64,000 bases of DNA. Source: Kitasatospora sp. MAP5-34 (lineage in GTDB: Bacteria > Actinomycetota > Actinomycetes > Streptomycetales > Streptomycetaceae). The position numbers were made by a program, and so were the translations under genes. Every line of letters starts with the position of its first letter. The stretch's first letter is position 1. This document shows positions 49,726-58,308 of this stretch, one piece after another. The notes under the pieces were generated by a model. The model was not told where the DNA came from, did not search any database, and saw nothing but the letters and a program-made list of their open reading frames with translations. The stretch spans positions 1-64,000 of the forward strand of contig NZ_JARXZC010000004.1 of the NCBI RefSeq assembly GCF_029894335.1, given 5' to 3'.

Positions 49726-49765
49726 GTGGGGCACCGGTCTCCGGATGCGGAGGCCGGCGCCCCAC
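49726..49765 (-). terminator. Intra-operon hairpin after binding protein 3
   Basis: Arms 49726-49742 and 49749-49765 pair over 17 positions with two mismatches on this strand that are G-U pairs in the minus-strand RNA. It begins 25 nt after the binding-protein stop. Confidence 0.75.
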
Positions 49766-49790
49766 CGTGGTTACTGCTGGGCGCTGAGGA

Positions 49791-51560
49791 CTACTTGACG
49801 AAGATGTTCAGCGGGCTCTGCAGACCCTGCAGCGAGTCGAACGTCACGCCGCCGAGGCCCGAGCCGTACAGGCTCATCGAGCGCTGGTAGACGTCCGGGA
49901 TGGAGACCGCCTTCTGCTGCAGCTCCTTGTCGATCGCGGCCCAGGCCTTGCCCTGCGCGACCGGGTCGGCGATCTTCACCGCGTCCGCCATCTCCTTGGA
50001 GACGGCCGGGTCGTTGAAGTGCGCGTAGTTGGACGCGCCGTCAGCCATCGCGGCGCCGTCCCAGACCGGCTGCAGCGAGGTGTAACCGGTCGGCCAGTCG
50101 GCGCCCCAGCCGCCCCAGTACAGGTCGTACGGGTTGTTGAGCAGCGCGATGGCGTCGTAGTACGTCTTGGCGTCGAGCGGCTTGGCGACGAACTTGAAGC
50201 CGGCCTTCTCCAGGGCGACGCGAATCGCCTCGGTGACGGACTGCTGGATCGGGGTGTTGTTGTACGCGTACACGATCGTCGTGCCGAGCGCGTTGGCGTC
50301 GGTCAGCAGCTTCTTGGCGGCCACCGGGTCACCGGCGGGCGACTTCAGCGTGTCGAACACGTCGCTGGCCTCGTAGCCGAGCGTCAGCGGGCTCATGTAC
50401 GTGGTGGCGAAGTCACCGTAGCTGGTGCCGCCCTGGAGCTGACGGGTCTGCTGGTGCGGGAACGCGCGGATCAGGGCCTCGCGGACCTTGGGGTCCTTGA
50501 TCCGGGTGTTGTTGATGAAGTAGTAGTCCGTGAACGGCGTCAGGCCGTTGAGGGTACGGGACTTCAGCTTCGGGTCGGCCTTCACCTGGTCGACGAAGCT
50601 CGGGGCGACCGTCTCGTGGAAGCTGAAGGCGTCCTTGTCCGAGCCGTTGTCGGCCATGAAGCGCTGGGTCGACTGGTCGATCTGGACGCCGAACTCCATG
50701 TGCCACTTGTCCGGGTACGCGTTACGGATCGGGTCCGTGGACGCGTCCCAGTTCGGGTTCCGCTCCAGGTCCAGCGACTTGTCCGTGACGTGCGAGACGA
50801 TCTCGTACGGGCCGGACGAGAACGGCTTCTTGTCGTACTGGTCCTTCGTGTCCTGCGCCTTGGGCACGATGCCGTAGCCGGTCATGGCGAAGGTGAAGTT
50901 CGCGTCCGGGTGGACGTCCGTGAACTTGTAGATGACCGTCTTGGCGTCCGGGGTCTGGACGGACGGCAGGTCCTGGCCGCTGTACGGGCCCGGGTAGGCC
51001 TCGCGGTACTTGTCCGGGCTGCCGGTCAGCCAGCTCTGGATGTAGGTCGGGCCGGACTTGATGAACGGCGCGAAGGTCCGCTCGATCGAGTACTTGACGT
51101 CGGCCGAGGTGATCGCCGTACCGTCCTGCCACTTCACGCCGTCCTTCAGCGTGAACTTCCAGGTCTTGCCACCGTCGGTGGTGGTGCCGCTGTCCGTCGC
51201 GAGGTCACCGACCAGCTTGGTGGAGCCGTCCGGAAGGGTCTTGTAACCCGTCAGGCCACGCGTGAAGAGCAGCGAGACCTCGCTGTTGGTGTTCAGGTAG
51301 ACCTGGGCCGGGTCGAGGTGCGAGAAGTCGTCGCGGTCGATCATGTTGACCGTGCCGCCCTTCTTCGCGCCCGCCGGGGCGATGGCGGGACCGGTCGAGT
51401 CGGCGGCGGTACCCACGGCCACGGTGGTGGCAGCGACCTTGGACTCGTCGGTGCCGGCGCCGGCGCCGCCGGAGTGGGCACTGGAGCAGGCGGTCGTGAC
51501 GGTGAGTGCCCCGACAACCATGACGGCGGCTGCGAGCCTCCGCGACTTACGAGCGTTCAT
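49791..51560 (-). CDS. Operon 3 oligopeptide-binding lipoprotein (BldKB-like)
   Basis: This 589-residue family 5 binding lipoprotein has a lipoprotein signal ending VTTAC, GGTVNMIDRDDFSHLDPAQVYLNTNSEVSLLF, WKFTLKDGVKWQDGTAITSADVKYSIERTF, SSGPYEIVSHVTDKSLDLERNPNWD and IKDPKVREALIRAFPHQQTRQLQGG. Position between two permeases, size and locus (between typA and mshB) fit BldKB, the binding protein of the Bld261-signal importer needed for aerial growth in S. coelicolor. This rests on order and size, not alignment. The ATG at 51560 has AGG 6 nt upstream; an ATG at 51566 is too close. Confidence 0.92.
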   Translation of the reverse strand: MNARKSRRLAAAVMVVGALTVTTACSSAHSGGAGAGTDESKVAATTVAVGTAADSTGPAIAPAGAKKGGTVNMIDRDDFSHLDPAQVYLNTNSEVSLLFTRGLTGYKTLPDGSTKLVGDLATDSGTTTDGGKTWKFTLKDGVKWQDGTAITSADVKYSIERTFAPFIKSGPTYIQSWLTGSPDKYREAYPGPYSGQDLPSVQTPDAKTVIYKFTDVHPDANFTFAMTGYGIVPKAQDTKDQYDKKPFSSGPYEIVSHVTDKSLDLERNPNWDASTDPIRNAYPDKWHMEFGVQIDQSTQRFMADNGSDKDAFSFHETVAPSFVDQVKADPKLKSRTLNGLTPFTDYYFINNTRIKDPKVREALIRAFPHQQTRQLQGGTSYGDFATTYMSPLTLGYEASDVFDTLKSPAGDPVAAKKLLTDANALGTTIVYAYNNTPIQQSVTEAIRVALEKAGFKFVAKPLDAKTYYDAIALLNNPYDLYWGGWGADWPTGYTSLQPVWDGAAMADGASNYAHFNDPAVSKEMADAVKIADPVAQGKAWAAIDKELQQKAVSIPDVYQRSMSLYGSGLGGVTFDSLQGLQSPLNIFVK

Positions 51561-51678
51561 GTTCATCCTGCCTATGTGGAAGATGCTGATTATTCGGTGG
51601 GTTGCCCGGGGCGGGCGTGCCGATCCCCCCGGAGTCTGTGGGTGTGCCGCTGGGTGCCGACCCGTCAGCGCCTGGGTG

Positions 51679-52707
51679 TCAGCGCTTGGTCTTCGGGTCG
51701 AAGGCGTCCCGGACGGAGTCCCCGAGCAGGTTGAAGGCGAGGACGAAGATCACCATCGCCAGACCGGGGAAGAGCAGGAAGGTGATGTCGGTCCGCAGGT
51801 AGTTCGCGGAGTTCGCGATCATGCGGCCCCAGTCCGGAGTGGGCTCGGTGACGCCGACGCCGAGGTAGGACAGACCGGCTTCGGCGGTGACGAAGGCCGG
51901 GAGCGCGAGCGTGGACTGCACCAGGATCGGGGTCCACAGGTTGGGCAGCAGCTCCTTGAAGATGATCCGGGCCGGGGAGGCACCGGTCACCTTGGCCGCC
52001 TCGACGAACTCCCGCTCACGCAGCGACAGGGTGGTCGCCCGCAGGATCCGGGAGAGTGACATCCAACCGAGCAGGGACAGCACGAGGGTGACGGCCACGA
52101 ACGGCAGCCAGCCGGGCGGGTTCTGGTCTGCGGGCACCAGCAGGCTGGTGACGATCGGCATGGCGGCGATCAGGAAGATCTGCGACGGGAACGACATCAG
52201 GACGTCGATCGCGCGGCCGATGAAGTAGTCGGTCTTGCCGCCGAGGTAGCCGGACGCGATACCGAAGGCCACACCGAGCACGGTGGTGATCACCGAGGTC
52301 GCGACGGCGATGATCAGCGAGGTGCGGATGCCGTAGACCAGCTGCATGAAGATGTCGCGGCCGAGGCCGGGCTCGAGACCGAACCAGAAGTCGCCGCTCA
52401 TCCCGCCGTTGGCACCGGTCGGCAGACCGGAGTCGGTCAGGAGCGTCGGGTCGTTCTGCCCGTAGGTGGTGGTGGCGTCCTTGCCGTAGAGCATCGAGAT
52501 CAGCGGCGCGCAGATGGCGATCAGAAGGAAGATCGCCACGATCACGGCGCTGATGACGCCGGTCCGGTCGCGGAGGAAGCGACGCCACATCAGCTTGCCG
52601 GGAGAGAGCCCCCGGAAGACCGGGGCTGACGGGGTTTCGGTCTGGCTGAGCGCGTCGGCCGTCCCGAGAGTGTCGGCCTCGGTCGGGGCCTGAGTGGGGT
52701 TAGTCAT
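51679..52707 (-). CDS. Operon 3 peptide ABC transporter permease (BldKA/DppC-like)
   Basis: This 342-residue permease is the first gene of operon 3. It has a polar N-terminus (MTNPTQAPTEADTLGTADALSQTE), an N-terminal helix (RDRTGVISAVIVAIFLLIAICAPLISMLYG), a core of five helices and the EAA loop LREREFVEAAKVTGASPARIIFKELLPNLWTPILVQ. The frame opens at 52770, but the ATG at 52707 is preceded by GGGAG. The long upstream AT-rich region carries TGTCCGAT motifs. Confidence 0.94.
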   Translation of the reverse strand: MTNPTQAPTEADTLGTADALSQTETPSAPVFRGLSPGKLMWRRFLRDRTGVISAVIVAIFLLIAICAPLISMLYGKDATTTYGQNDPTLLTDSGLPTGANGGMSGDFWFGLEPGLGRDIFMQLVYGIRTSLIIAVATSVITTVLGVAFGIASGYLGGKTDYFIGRAIDVLMSFPSQIFLIAAMPIVTSLLVPADQNPPGWLPFVAVTLVLSLLGWMSLSRILRATTLSLREREFVEAAKVTGASPARIIFKELLPNLWTPILVQSTLALPAFVTAEAGLSYLGVGVTEPTPDWGRMIANSANYLRTDITFLLFPGLAMVIFVLAFNLLGDSVRDAFDPKTKR

Positions 52708-53477
52708 GGTGCTGGAGCTCCCGCCCGGGGTGTAGCGGCTGCAAAAAGGTGATCGCACGGACTCTTGCAAGTCGTTTATCGAACGTCAAGAGTTCCTCAG
52801 TTGCTGGCCACGCATTTCTTGCATTGTGTTGGAATGTCAACCACTTTGTAGTTCCAGACATCTTGACAAGCGCTGAGCGAGACGGGCATATCGGACATAA
52901 AGGGATTAATCCCGTTCACACGTCCGTAACGCGACTTGGTCAACTCCGTTATCAGGACACCTCCTTCGAGAGGTGGTCACGCAACGCGCGTAGATCTGAT
53001 GTCCGATTTGTTCCTTCTGGCAGTATTTGTTGGTGGTATTTGAGTGTCCGATTATCGGACGGTCCTGTTTTTGGGTGTGCTCGAGGAATTTTGGGCCCCC
53101 TTCAGCAGTGAGGCGCATAATCCACCGCGTGAATGTCACGCACTGTTGCTGGCAATTTCACGCCATTGGCGAGTGTCCGCCGCTTTTTGCGATCCCCGAG
53201 AGCCCCCTTCAGCGCCGTTCGCTACTTCGTCCGCCATCTCTGGCAGCGGACGATCTCGTACGCGAAGCCGGTACCGCAGGGTGTTCCGGGCGGGCGGCCC
53301 GGACCGGGGCCGGGCTCACCTGGTGGCACATCCTGCTGACGGGGGAACGGCTTGTCGACGGACCGGCCATCAAGTCTTGGTAACGCGCCGGTAGGGGCCG
53401 CCGGCTGAGCCGGATTGTCCGGTTATGGCCCGCCACTGGCGAGGATTGGCCAGGGGCGCCCGGGGGTGGGTACGACG
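52708..53477. promoter_or_regulatory. Long AT-rich upstream region of operon 3
   Basis: No supportable gene. It includes the palindrome GGGATTAATCCC (52902-52913), inverted ATATCGGACAT (52888-52898), ATGTCCGAT (52999-53007) and GTCCGATTATCGGAC (53046-53060, perfect 6-3-6). It also has a plus-strand TTGACA at 52863 and a short hairpin CACCTC..GAGGTG near 52960. The composition is distinctly more AT-rich than the flanks, as expected for a heavily regulated promoter. Confidence 0.6.
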
Positions 53478-53524
53478 GAGCGCCCAGGGGCGGGAGGCTG
53501 TCCGGCCTCCGCCCCTGGGCGCTC
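53478..53524 (-). terminator. Terminator of the peptidoglycan-binding-like gene
   Basis: Arms 53478-53498 and 53505-53524 pair over 20 positions with a single-base bulge (AGCGCCCAGGGGCG core). Two tandem GTTGTTCGGC copies lie between it and the gene. Confidence 0.85.
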
Positions 53525-53580
53525 CTGGGTGCTGCCCGGCGTTGTTCGGCGTTGTTCGGCGCCGCTGGGCTCGACCGGCG

Positions 53581-56028
53581 TCAGCCCGCCGGGAACCGGA
53601 AGACCCGGTCCTTGGCGGCCGTCTTGTCGAACACCGAGGCGATGCCGTCCGCGACGTCCTGCGGGGTGATCGCCGAGGAGACGCCGTTCTTCTTGGTCTT
53701 CGACTTGTCGAAGGCGCCGCCCAGGGCGTCGTTGAGCTTGTCGTAGTCCCACTTGAGCGCGACCGTGCCGGAGGCGTCCGGTACCAGCGTGAGCGCCTTC
53801 GCAGCGGTGCTCTTGCCGAACTCGAACCTCTTGGTACCGGCCATGACCGTCACGTTCCCGTTCAGCACCGCCTTGCCGAGGCTGTTGGCGGCGGCCTGCA
53901 GGGCGTCTGTGGACACCTTCGGCTGAGCGGCCGTCACCGGGACGGTCAGCACGGTGTCGGGCTGCCCGGCCGCGCGGTTGCGGTACGCCTGCTCGATCAG
54001 GCCCAGCGCGGCGGTGGCATCCACGGCCTGGCCCGCCCTGCCGGGCACGACCTCGGTCTGCCCGTCCGGGGTGAACCGCACGAAGCCCTCCTGGAGACCC
54101 TGCCCGGAGTTTCCGCCCAGGGTCTCCAGCGCCGCCTTCAGCTTGGCCTCGTCGATCTTCACCTCGGGTGCGACGGCCTTGCTGCCGCCCGCGAGCGAGC
54201 CGATCACCTCGACCGGGTTGTAGCTGTGCTTGGTGAGGGCGTCCACCGTCGCGGTGGTGTCGAAGCTCAGACCGGCGGCCGTCGGGTCGAGATTGACGGT
54301 CTGGTCGCCGACCTTGAGCTGGACCGGGCGCTGCCCCGCCTTGCCGACCGTCCCGTCCAGCAGGCTGAGCGCCTGGTCACGGGCATCGCCGCCGATGTTG
54401 GTGCCGAGCACGGTGGTGCCGGAGGGAATGTCCGCCTGGTTGAGCATCAGGCCGGTGCCGTACGCGGCGGCGCCCGCGAAGAGCAGGCCGCCGACCGCGT
54501 ACGCGGCGAGCTTGGGTGCCTTGCTCCGGCGGCGGGGTGCTGCTGCGGCCGGCTTGTCGTCGGAGCCGGCTGCGGACCCGGACGCCTCGGTCTCGGGCGC
54601 CTCGGGTGCTTCGGGTACCTCGGACTGCGTCGCCGACTGCGCCGTCGGCTGGGGGCGGCCCGGGCGCGGCAGCTCGTTGAACCCGGCGGGGGCCGTCGGG
54701 GTGGCACCGGTGGGACCGGTGGGACCGGTGGCTCCGGTGTTGCCGAGGGTGCCGGGGAAGGGCGGCGCGGGCTCGTACGAGACGTCGGCGAAGCGGCCGC
54801 CGCGAGCCGGCTGGGCGGGCCCGAACGGGTCCTGCTGGGCCGCCTGGGCGGGCTGACGGTTCGTCGCGAAGGGGTCGGCGCCCTTCGGGGCGGCGGGGCG
54901 GGGGTTGCCCGGGTTGGCCGGGTTGGTCTGGGGGGTCTGCGGGGCCTGGGGGGTCGCCCCGAAGACGTTCGTCGTCGGCAGGCCGGGTATGGCCGCCGTC
55001 GGGAGGTCGTCCCGGGCCGGGGCGAAGCCGCCCACCTGGGTGTCCTCCGACCCGCTCGTCGCCCGTGGCGGCTCGGACTGCCGGGGGCCGCGCTGCGGAG
55101 CCCGCTGGGTCGCGAACGGGTCCGTGGCGGGGGTGGGCGCGGGAGCGGTCGTGAACGGGTCCGCAGGGCCGGTGGCGAACGGGTCCGGTGCGAACGGGTC
55201 CGGCGGGCCCTGGCGGTAGGGGTCGGCGGAGTACGGGTCGGCGGCGAACGGCGCGCCGCCGAAGGCGGGACCGCGCCCGTTGGCGCCGCCGCCCTGCTGC
55301 TGACCTTGCGACCGGTGCTGGTTCTGCTGCTGGCTCGGCCCCTGGCCCTCGGCCGCCCGGCGCCCGGCGTTGTTCCCGGAGAACGGCGAGGCCGGCGTGC
55401 CGTTCGGCAGCGGCCCGGGTCCCTGCGAAGGCTGCGCGGACCGCGCGGGCTTGGTGGCCTGCGGGGACTGCATGCCGGGTGCCGGTGCGGGCGAGGGCGC
55501 AGCCGTCCTGGGGGCGGCGCCGGCGGGCACCGGCGCGGGCCCGGACTGGCTCCGCTGCCGGGGCCGGAACCACTCACCGGTGGACTCGGAGGAGGAGCCG
55601 GCCGCCGGCTCGCGCTCCGACTGCTGCCACTCCGGCGGCAGGTTCGGTGGCGTCGTGGTCCGCTCACCGGAGTCGACCACCCCGAGCACGGGGGAGGCGG
55701 ACGCGCCCGAGCGATGCCGGGGCCCGGTCGGCTCGGCCGGAGCCTCCTCGTTCTTCACCGTGGAGCGCACCACCACCGGCGGGATCGGACGGGACCCGGG
55801 GATGTTGATCCGTACCCGGGTCGTCAGCGTGGTCTCGGTCTTCGGCACGTCGTCGCCGTCGGGCATCCCGGCCGGCTCCGCCGGGCCGGTGCCCAGGCCG
55901 TTCGGAAGCCCGGTGCCGTAGGGCGGGGTGCCCGACGGGTAGGCGTCCGCACCCTCCCCCTGCCTCCGGCCGGGGGAGCCCCCCTGGCGGGGCGACGGGT
56001 ACGCGCTGTCAGATTCGCGGCTGCTCAA
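53581..56028 (-). CDS. Single-pass membrane protein with PG_binding_4-like domains and long disordered N-terminus
   Basis: This 815-residue protein has a cytoplasmic N-terminus of about 480 residues rich in Pro, Gln, Gly and Ala, with repeated DPF/DPY motifs and a short collagen-like stretch (GATGPTGPTGAT). Then come RRRSKAPK, one transmembrane helix (LAAYAVGGLLFAGAAAYGTGLML) and an extracellular part with two repeats resembling the putative peptidoglycan-binding domain of VanW-type proteins (VNLDPTAAGLSFDTTATVDAL..., FVRFTPDGQTEVVPGRAGQAVDATAAL). A role at the cell wall is inferred. The start is a TTG at 56028 with a weak ribosome binding site. It lies near mshB, as in other streptomycetes. 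Confidence 0.83.
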   Translation of the reverse strand: MSSRESDSAYPSPRQGGSPGRRQGEGADAYPSGTPPYGTGLPNGLGTGPAEPAGMPDGDDVPKTETTLTTRVRINIPGSRPIPPVVVRSTVKNEEAPAEPTGPRHRSGASASPVLGVVDSGERTTTPPNLPPEWQQSEREPAAGSSSESTGEWFRPRQRSQSGPAPVPAGAAPRTAAPSPAPAPGMQSPQATKPARSAQPSQGPGPLPNGTPASPFSGNNAGRRAAEGQGPSQQQNQHRSQGQQQGGGANGRGPAFGGAPFAADPYSADPYRQGPPDPFAPDPFATGPADPFTTAPAPTPATDPFATQRAPQRGPRQSEPPRATSGSEDTQVGGFAPARDDLPTAAIPGLPTTNVFGATPQAPQTPQTNPANPGNPRPAAPKGADPFATNRQPAQAAQQDPFGPAQPARGGRFADVSYEPAPPFPGTLGNTGATGPTGPTGATPTAPAGFNELPRPGRPQPTAQSATQSEVPEAPEAPETEASGSAAGSDDKPAAAAPRRRSKAPKLAAYAVGGLLFAGAAAYGTGLMLNQADIPSGTTVLGTNIGGDARDQALSLLDGTVGKAGQRPVQLKVGDQTVNLDPTAAGLSFDTTATVDALTKHSYNPVEVIGSLAGGSKAVAPEVKIDEAKLKAALETLGGNSGQGLQEGFVRFTPDGQTEVVPGRAGQAVDATAALGLIEQAYRNRAAGQPDTVLTVPVTAAQPKVSTDALQAAANSLGKAVLNGNVTVMAGTKRFEFGKSTAAKALTLVPDASGTVALKWDYDKLNDALGGAFDKSKTKKNGVSSAITPQDVADGIASVFDKTAAKDRVFRFPAG

Positions 56029-56369
56029 TGCTGCTCTGCTCCGGGTTCGCGGCCGCGCCGTGGGACGGCGACCGCGGGTTGTGGGCCGCCAGACCTCATC
56101 GTGCGGCGACTGCCGCCGCGCGCTGAACCTGACGAACCCTCCGACACCAGCTTCTTTAACGTGTGGGCCTGCGGCACGCCGCCTGCCTCGCGATTGCGCT
56201 GAAGGTACCTGCTGTTCCTTCCTCCGCGCCCGCCGGGGCCGACCTGTCGCGGCACCACCTTACTGGGAAGAACCGGACGGTGAACGGCATCGGATAGAAC
56301 CTGATACGTCCAGGTTGTGTCCGGTATGAGCCTACGGGCGCCGCTCCCTGACTGCCCGTCGCCGCCCGC
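56029..56369. other. Intergenic region upstream of the peptidoglycan-binding-like gene
   Basis: About 341 nt between the minus-strand DUF6113 gene and the next minus-strand gene. No conserved reading frame, hairpin or clear promoter element was identified. Confidence 0.5.
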
Positions 56370-56879
56370 TCACCGCTTGGGGCCGGGGGCCCCGAATCCG
56401 AAGCCCGACCTGGTCGGCAGAGTGGCGCAGATCACGCCGCTGATCGAGCCGATGAAGAGATAGGCGTACGAGGCCCCGTCGGCCGCCAGTACGAAGGACC
56501 CCTCGGGACGAGGGGTCATCAGCACCAGCAGCGTCAGGAACCAGCCGATCATCGGCGCCCCGGCGCCGAGCTTGGTCCCGGTGAGCCGCAGCCCGCCGTA
56601 GAACACCGCCGCCGTCGCGGCCAGCGCCAGCAGCAGCCCGCCTGGCTGCCAGAGCGACTGCACGAAGCAGCCGCAGAGCGAGACCAGCGCGCCGAGCACG
56701 AAGAGCACCACGTACGCGACGACCCGCCCGGCGAGCGGCGGCTGGGACTCGGCGAGCCGCTCGCGACGACTGCCGAGAACACGCGCGATCGGGCTGCGCC
56801 TGGTCGGGCCGGCGGTCGTCGGCGTGCGGTCCGTCGGTGTACGGTCCATCGGGCTCCGGTCGATCGGACTGGCGGTCAT
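56370..56879 (-). CDS. DUF6113-type integral membrane protein
   Basis: This 169-residue protein has a polar N-terminus containing short repeats ([24 protein letters not shown]) and four hydrophobic segments ([70 protein letters not shown]). The layout matches the DUF6113 family encoded next to mshB in streptomycetes; function unknown. Its start overlaps the mshB stop by 4 nt (ATGA), indicating co-expression. Confidence 0.85.
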   Translation of the reverse strand: MTASPIDRSPMDRTPTDRTPTTAGPTRRSPIARVLGSRRERLAESQPPLAGRVVAYVVLFVLGALVSLCGCFVQSLWQPGGLLLALAATAAVFYGGLRLTGTKLGAGAPMIGWFLTLLVLMTPRPEGSFVLAADGASYAYLFIGSISGVICATLPTRSGFGFGAPGPKR

Positions 56880-57787
56880 CGGAGTGCCTCCGCGTCCAGG
56901 CCGGCGAACAGGTCGGTCTCCGGCGTTCCGGGTCCTGCTCCGCCGTGGACGAGCTGGTAGTACTCGGTCGTCAGCAGTGGCTGCCCGAGGTTGTTGCTGA
57001 GTGCGAAGAACTCCCCGGCGGACTCCCCGTCGAGGGTGATCTGGGTGGCGTGCGCCCGCATCGCGGCGGCCTTCGCCCCGGCGTACGCCGTCCCGTCCAC
57101 GACGGTGGTGACCACTCCGTCCTCCACCACGCCGGGGATGTCGCCGACTTCGGCCACCCCCGGGAAGGACGCCTTGGCGGCGGTGTCGCGCAGCCCCTGC
57201 TCGATGACCGAACGCGGCACCCGGTTGTAGTAGACCTTGGCGATCCGCCAGGCCGCGCCCAGCTCCGGCCGGTAGCCGGCGTCGGCCGCGAGCTCGTACG
57301 CCCGCAGCGCGACCCGGTGCGCCTGGATGTGGTCGGGGTGCCCGTACCCGCCGTGCTCGTCGTACGTCACCAGCACCTGCGGGCGCACCTCGCGGACCAC
57401 CGCGACCAGGTGGGCGGCGGCCTCGTCCAGGTCGGCCCGCCAGAAGCAGCCCGGGGCGTCGTTCTCGGGCACGCCCATCATCCCGGAGTCCCGGTAGCCG
57501 CCCGCGCCGCCCAGGAAGCGGAAGTCGCCGACCCCCAGCTCGCGCATCGCGGCGGTGAGTTCGCCGATCCGGTACGCGCCGAGGCTGTCGTCCCGATCGG
57601 CCGTCAGGTGGGCCAGCCCGGGCGGGATCACCTCGCCGCCCTCGCCGAGGGTGCAGGTCACCAGCGTGACCGAGGCGCCCTCGGCGGCGTAGCGGGCCAT
57701 GGTGGCGCCGTTGTTGATCGACTCGTCGTCGGGGTGGGCGTGCACCAGCAGCAGGCGGCGGGTCGGCCGGTCGGTGGCAGCGGTCAT
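56876..57787 (-). CDS. mshB: GlcNAc-Ins deacetylase of mycothiol biosynthesis
   Basis: This 303-residue zinc-dependent amidase deacetylates 1-D-myo-inosityl-2-acetamido-2-deoxy-glucopyranoside, the second committed step to mycothiol. The LmbE/PIG-L motif [22 protein letters not shown] holds zinc ligands H18 and D21, and the third ligand lies in [31 protein letters not shown] and the [13 protein letters not shown] segment are specific to MshB. The ATG at 57787 is standard. It is co-transcribed with the downstream DUF6113 gene. Confidence 0.95.
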   Translation of the reverse strand: MTAATDRPTRRLLLVHAHPDDESINNGATMARYAAEGASVTLVTCTLGEGGEVIPPGLAHLTADRDDSLGAYRIGELTAAMRELGVGDFRFLGGAGGYRDSGMMGVPENDAPGCFWRADLDEAAAHLVAVVREVRPQVLVTYDEHGGYGHPDHIQAHRVALRAYELAADAGYRPELGAAWRIAKVYYNRVPRSVIEQGLRDTAAKASFPGVAEVGDIPGVVEDGVVTTVVDGTAYAGAKAAAMRAHATQITLDGESAGEFFALSNNLGQPLLTTEYYQLVHGGAGPGTPETDLFAGLDAEALR

Positions 57788-57818
57788 GGGCAGCAGCCTA
57801 TCGACCGCCGCCGGAGGT

Positions 57819-58013
57819 CTAGAGCTTCAAGCCATTGATCATCCCGGCGACGTTGCTGGTCACCTGTTGGATCGACGGCGCGATCGAGCTGGACGCGAGG
57901 TAGAAACCGAGCAGCGAGCAGATGATCGCGTGTGCCAGCTTCAGGCCGGACCGGCGGATCAGGACGATCACGATGACCAGCATCAGCACGGCTGCGGAGA
58001 TGGACAAAGGCAT
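57819..58013 (-). CDS. Small conserved membrane protein
   Basis: This 64-residue protein ([50 protein letters not shown]) has two hydrophobic segments separated by the basic turn RRSGLK. The C-terminal part [17 protein letters not shown] is amphipathic. Similar small proteins occur near mshB in streptomycetes and no function is known to me. It lies 31 nt upstream of mshB in the same direction, so the two may be co-transcribed. Confidence 0.78.
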   Translation of the reverse strand: MPLSISAAVLMLVIVIVLIRRSGLKLAHAIICSLLGFYLASSSIAPSIQQVTSNVAGMINGLKL

Positions 58014-58308
58014 GACGGCTCACACCCCTTTCGGGTGCGCCGCCCCGGGGGAGGGCGGCGGTCGGACAAGCTCTCGACCCGGCGCCGGGTGAACGGGACG
58101 TTCCGGCTCCGGATCGATGACTCAAGGAATACCCGATCAGTGAGGATTGCATTACTTACCGTGAGGCCGCACAGGCCGGGGCACGGGAGCGTCCGGGGGC
58201 GCATGCCCCGGTGGGACGGGGTGCGGTGGCCCGACGGGGTGACTTCCGGTAGCTGCTCCGAACGGGTGAGCCGCAGGTCGGGAGGGTCTGCCAATAGGGT
58301 CAGGTGCC

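Noticed and set aside
52749..53394. Several small frames in the AT-rich region upstream of operon 3
   Set aside because: No ribosome binding sites, no GC-biased third positions and no recognisable motifs. The region is better explained as a promoter.
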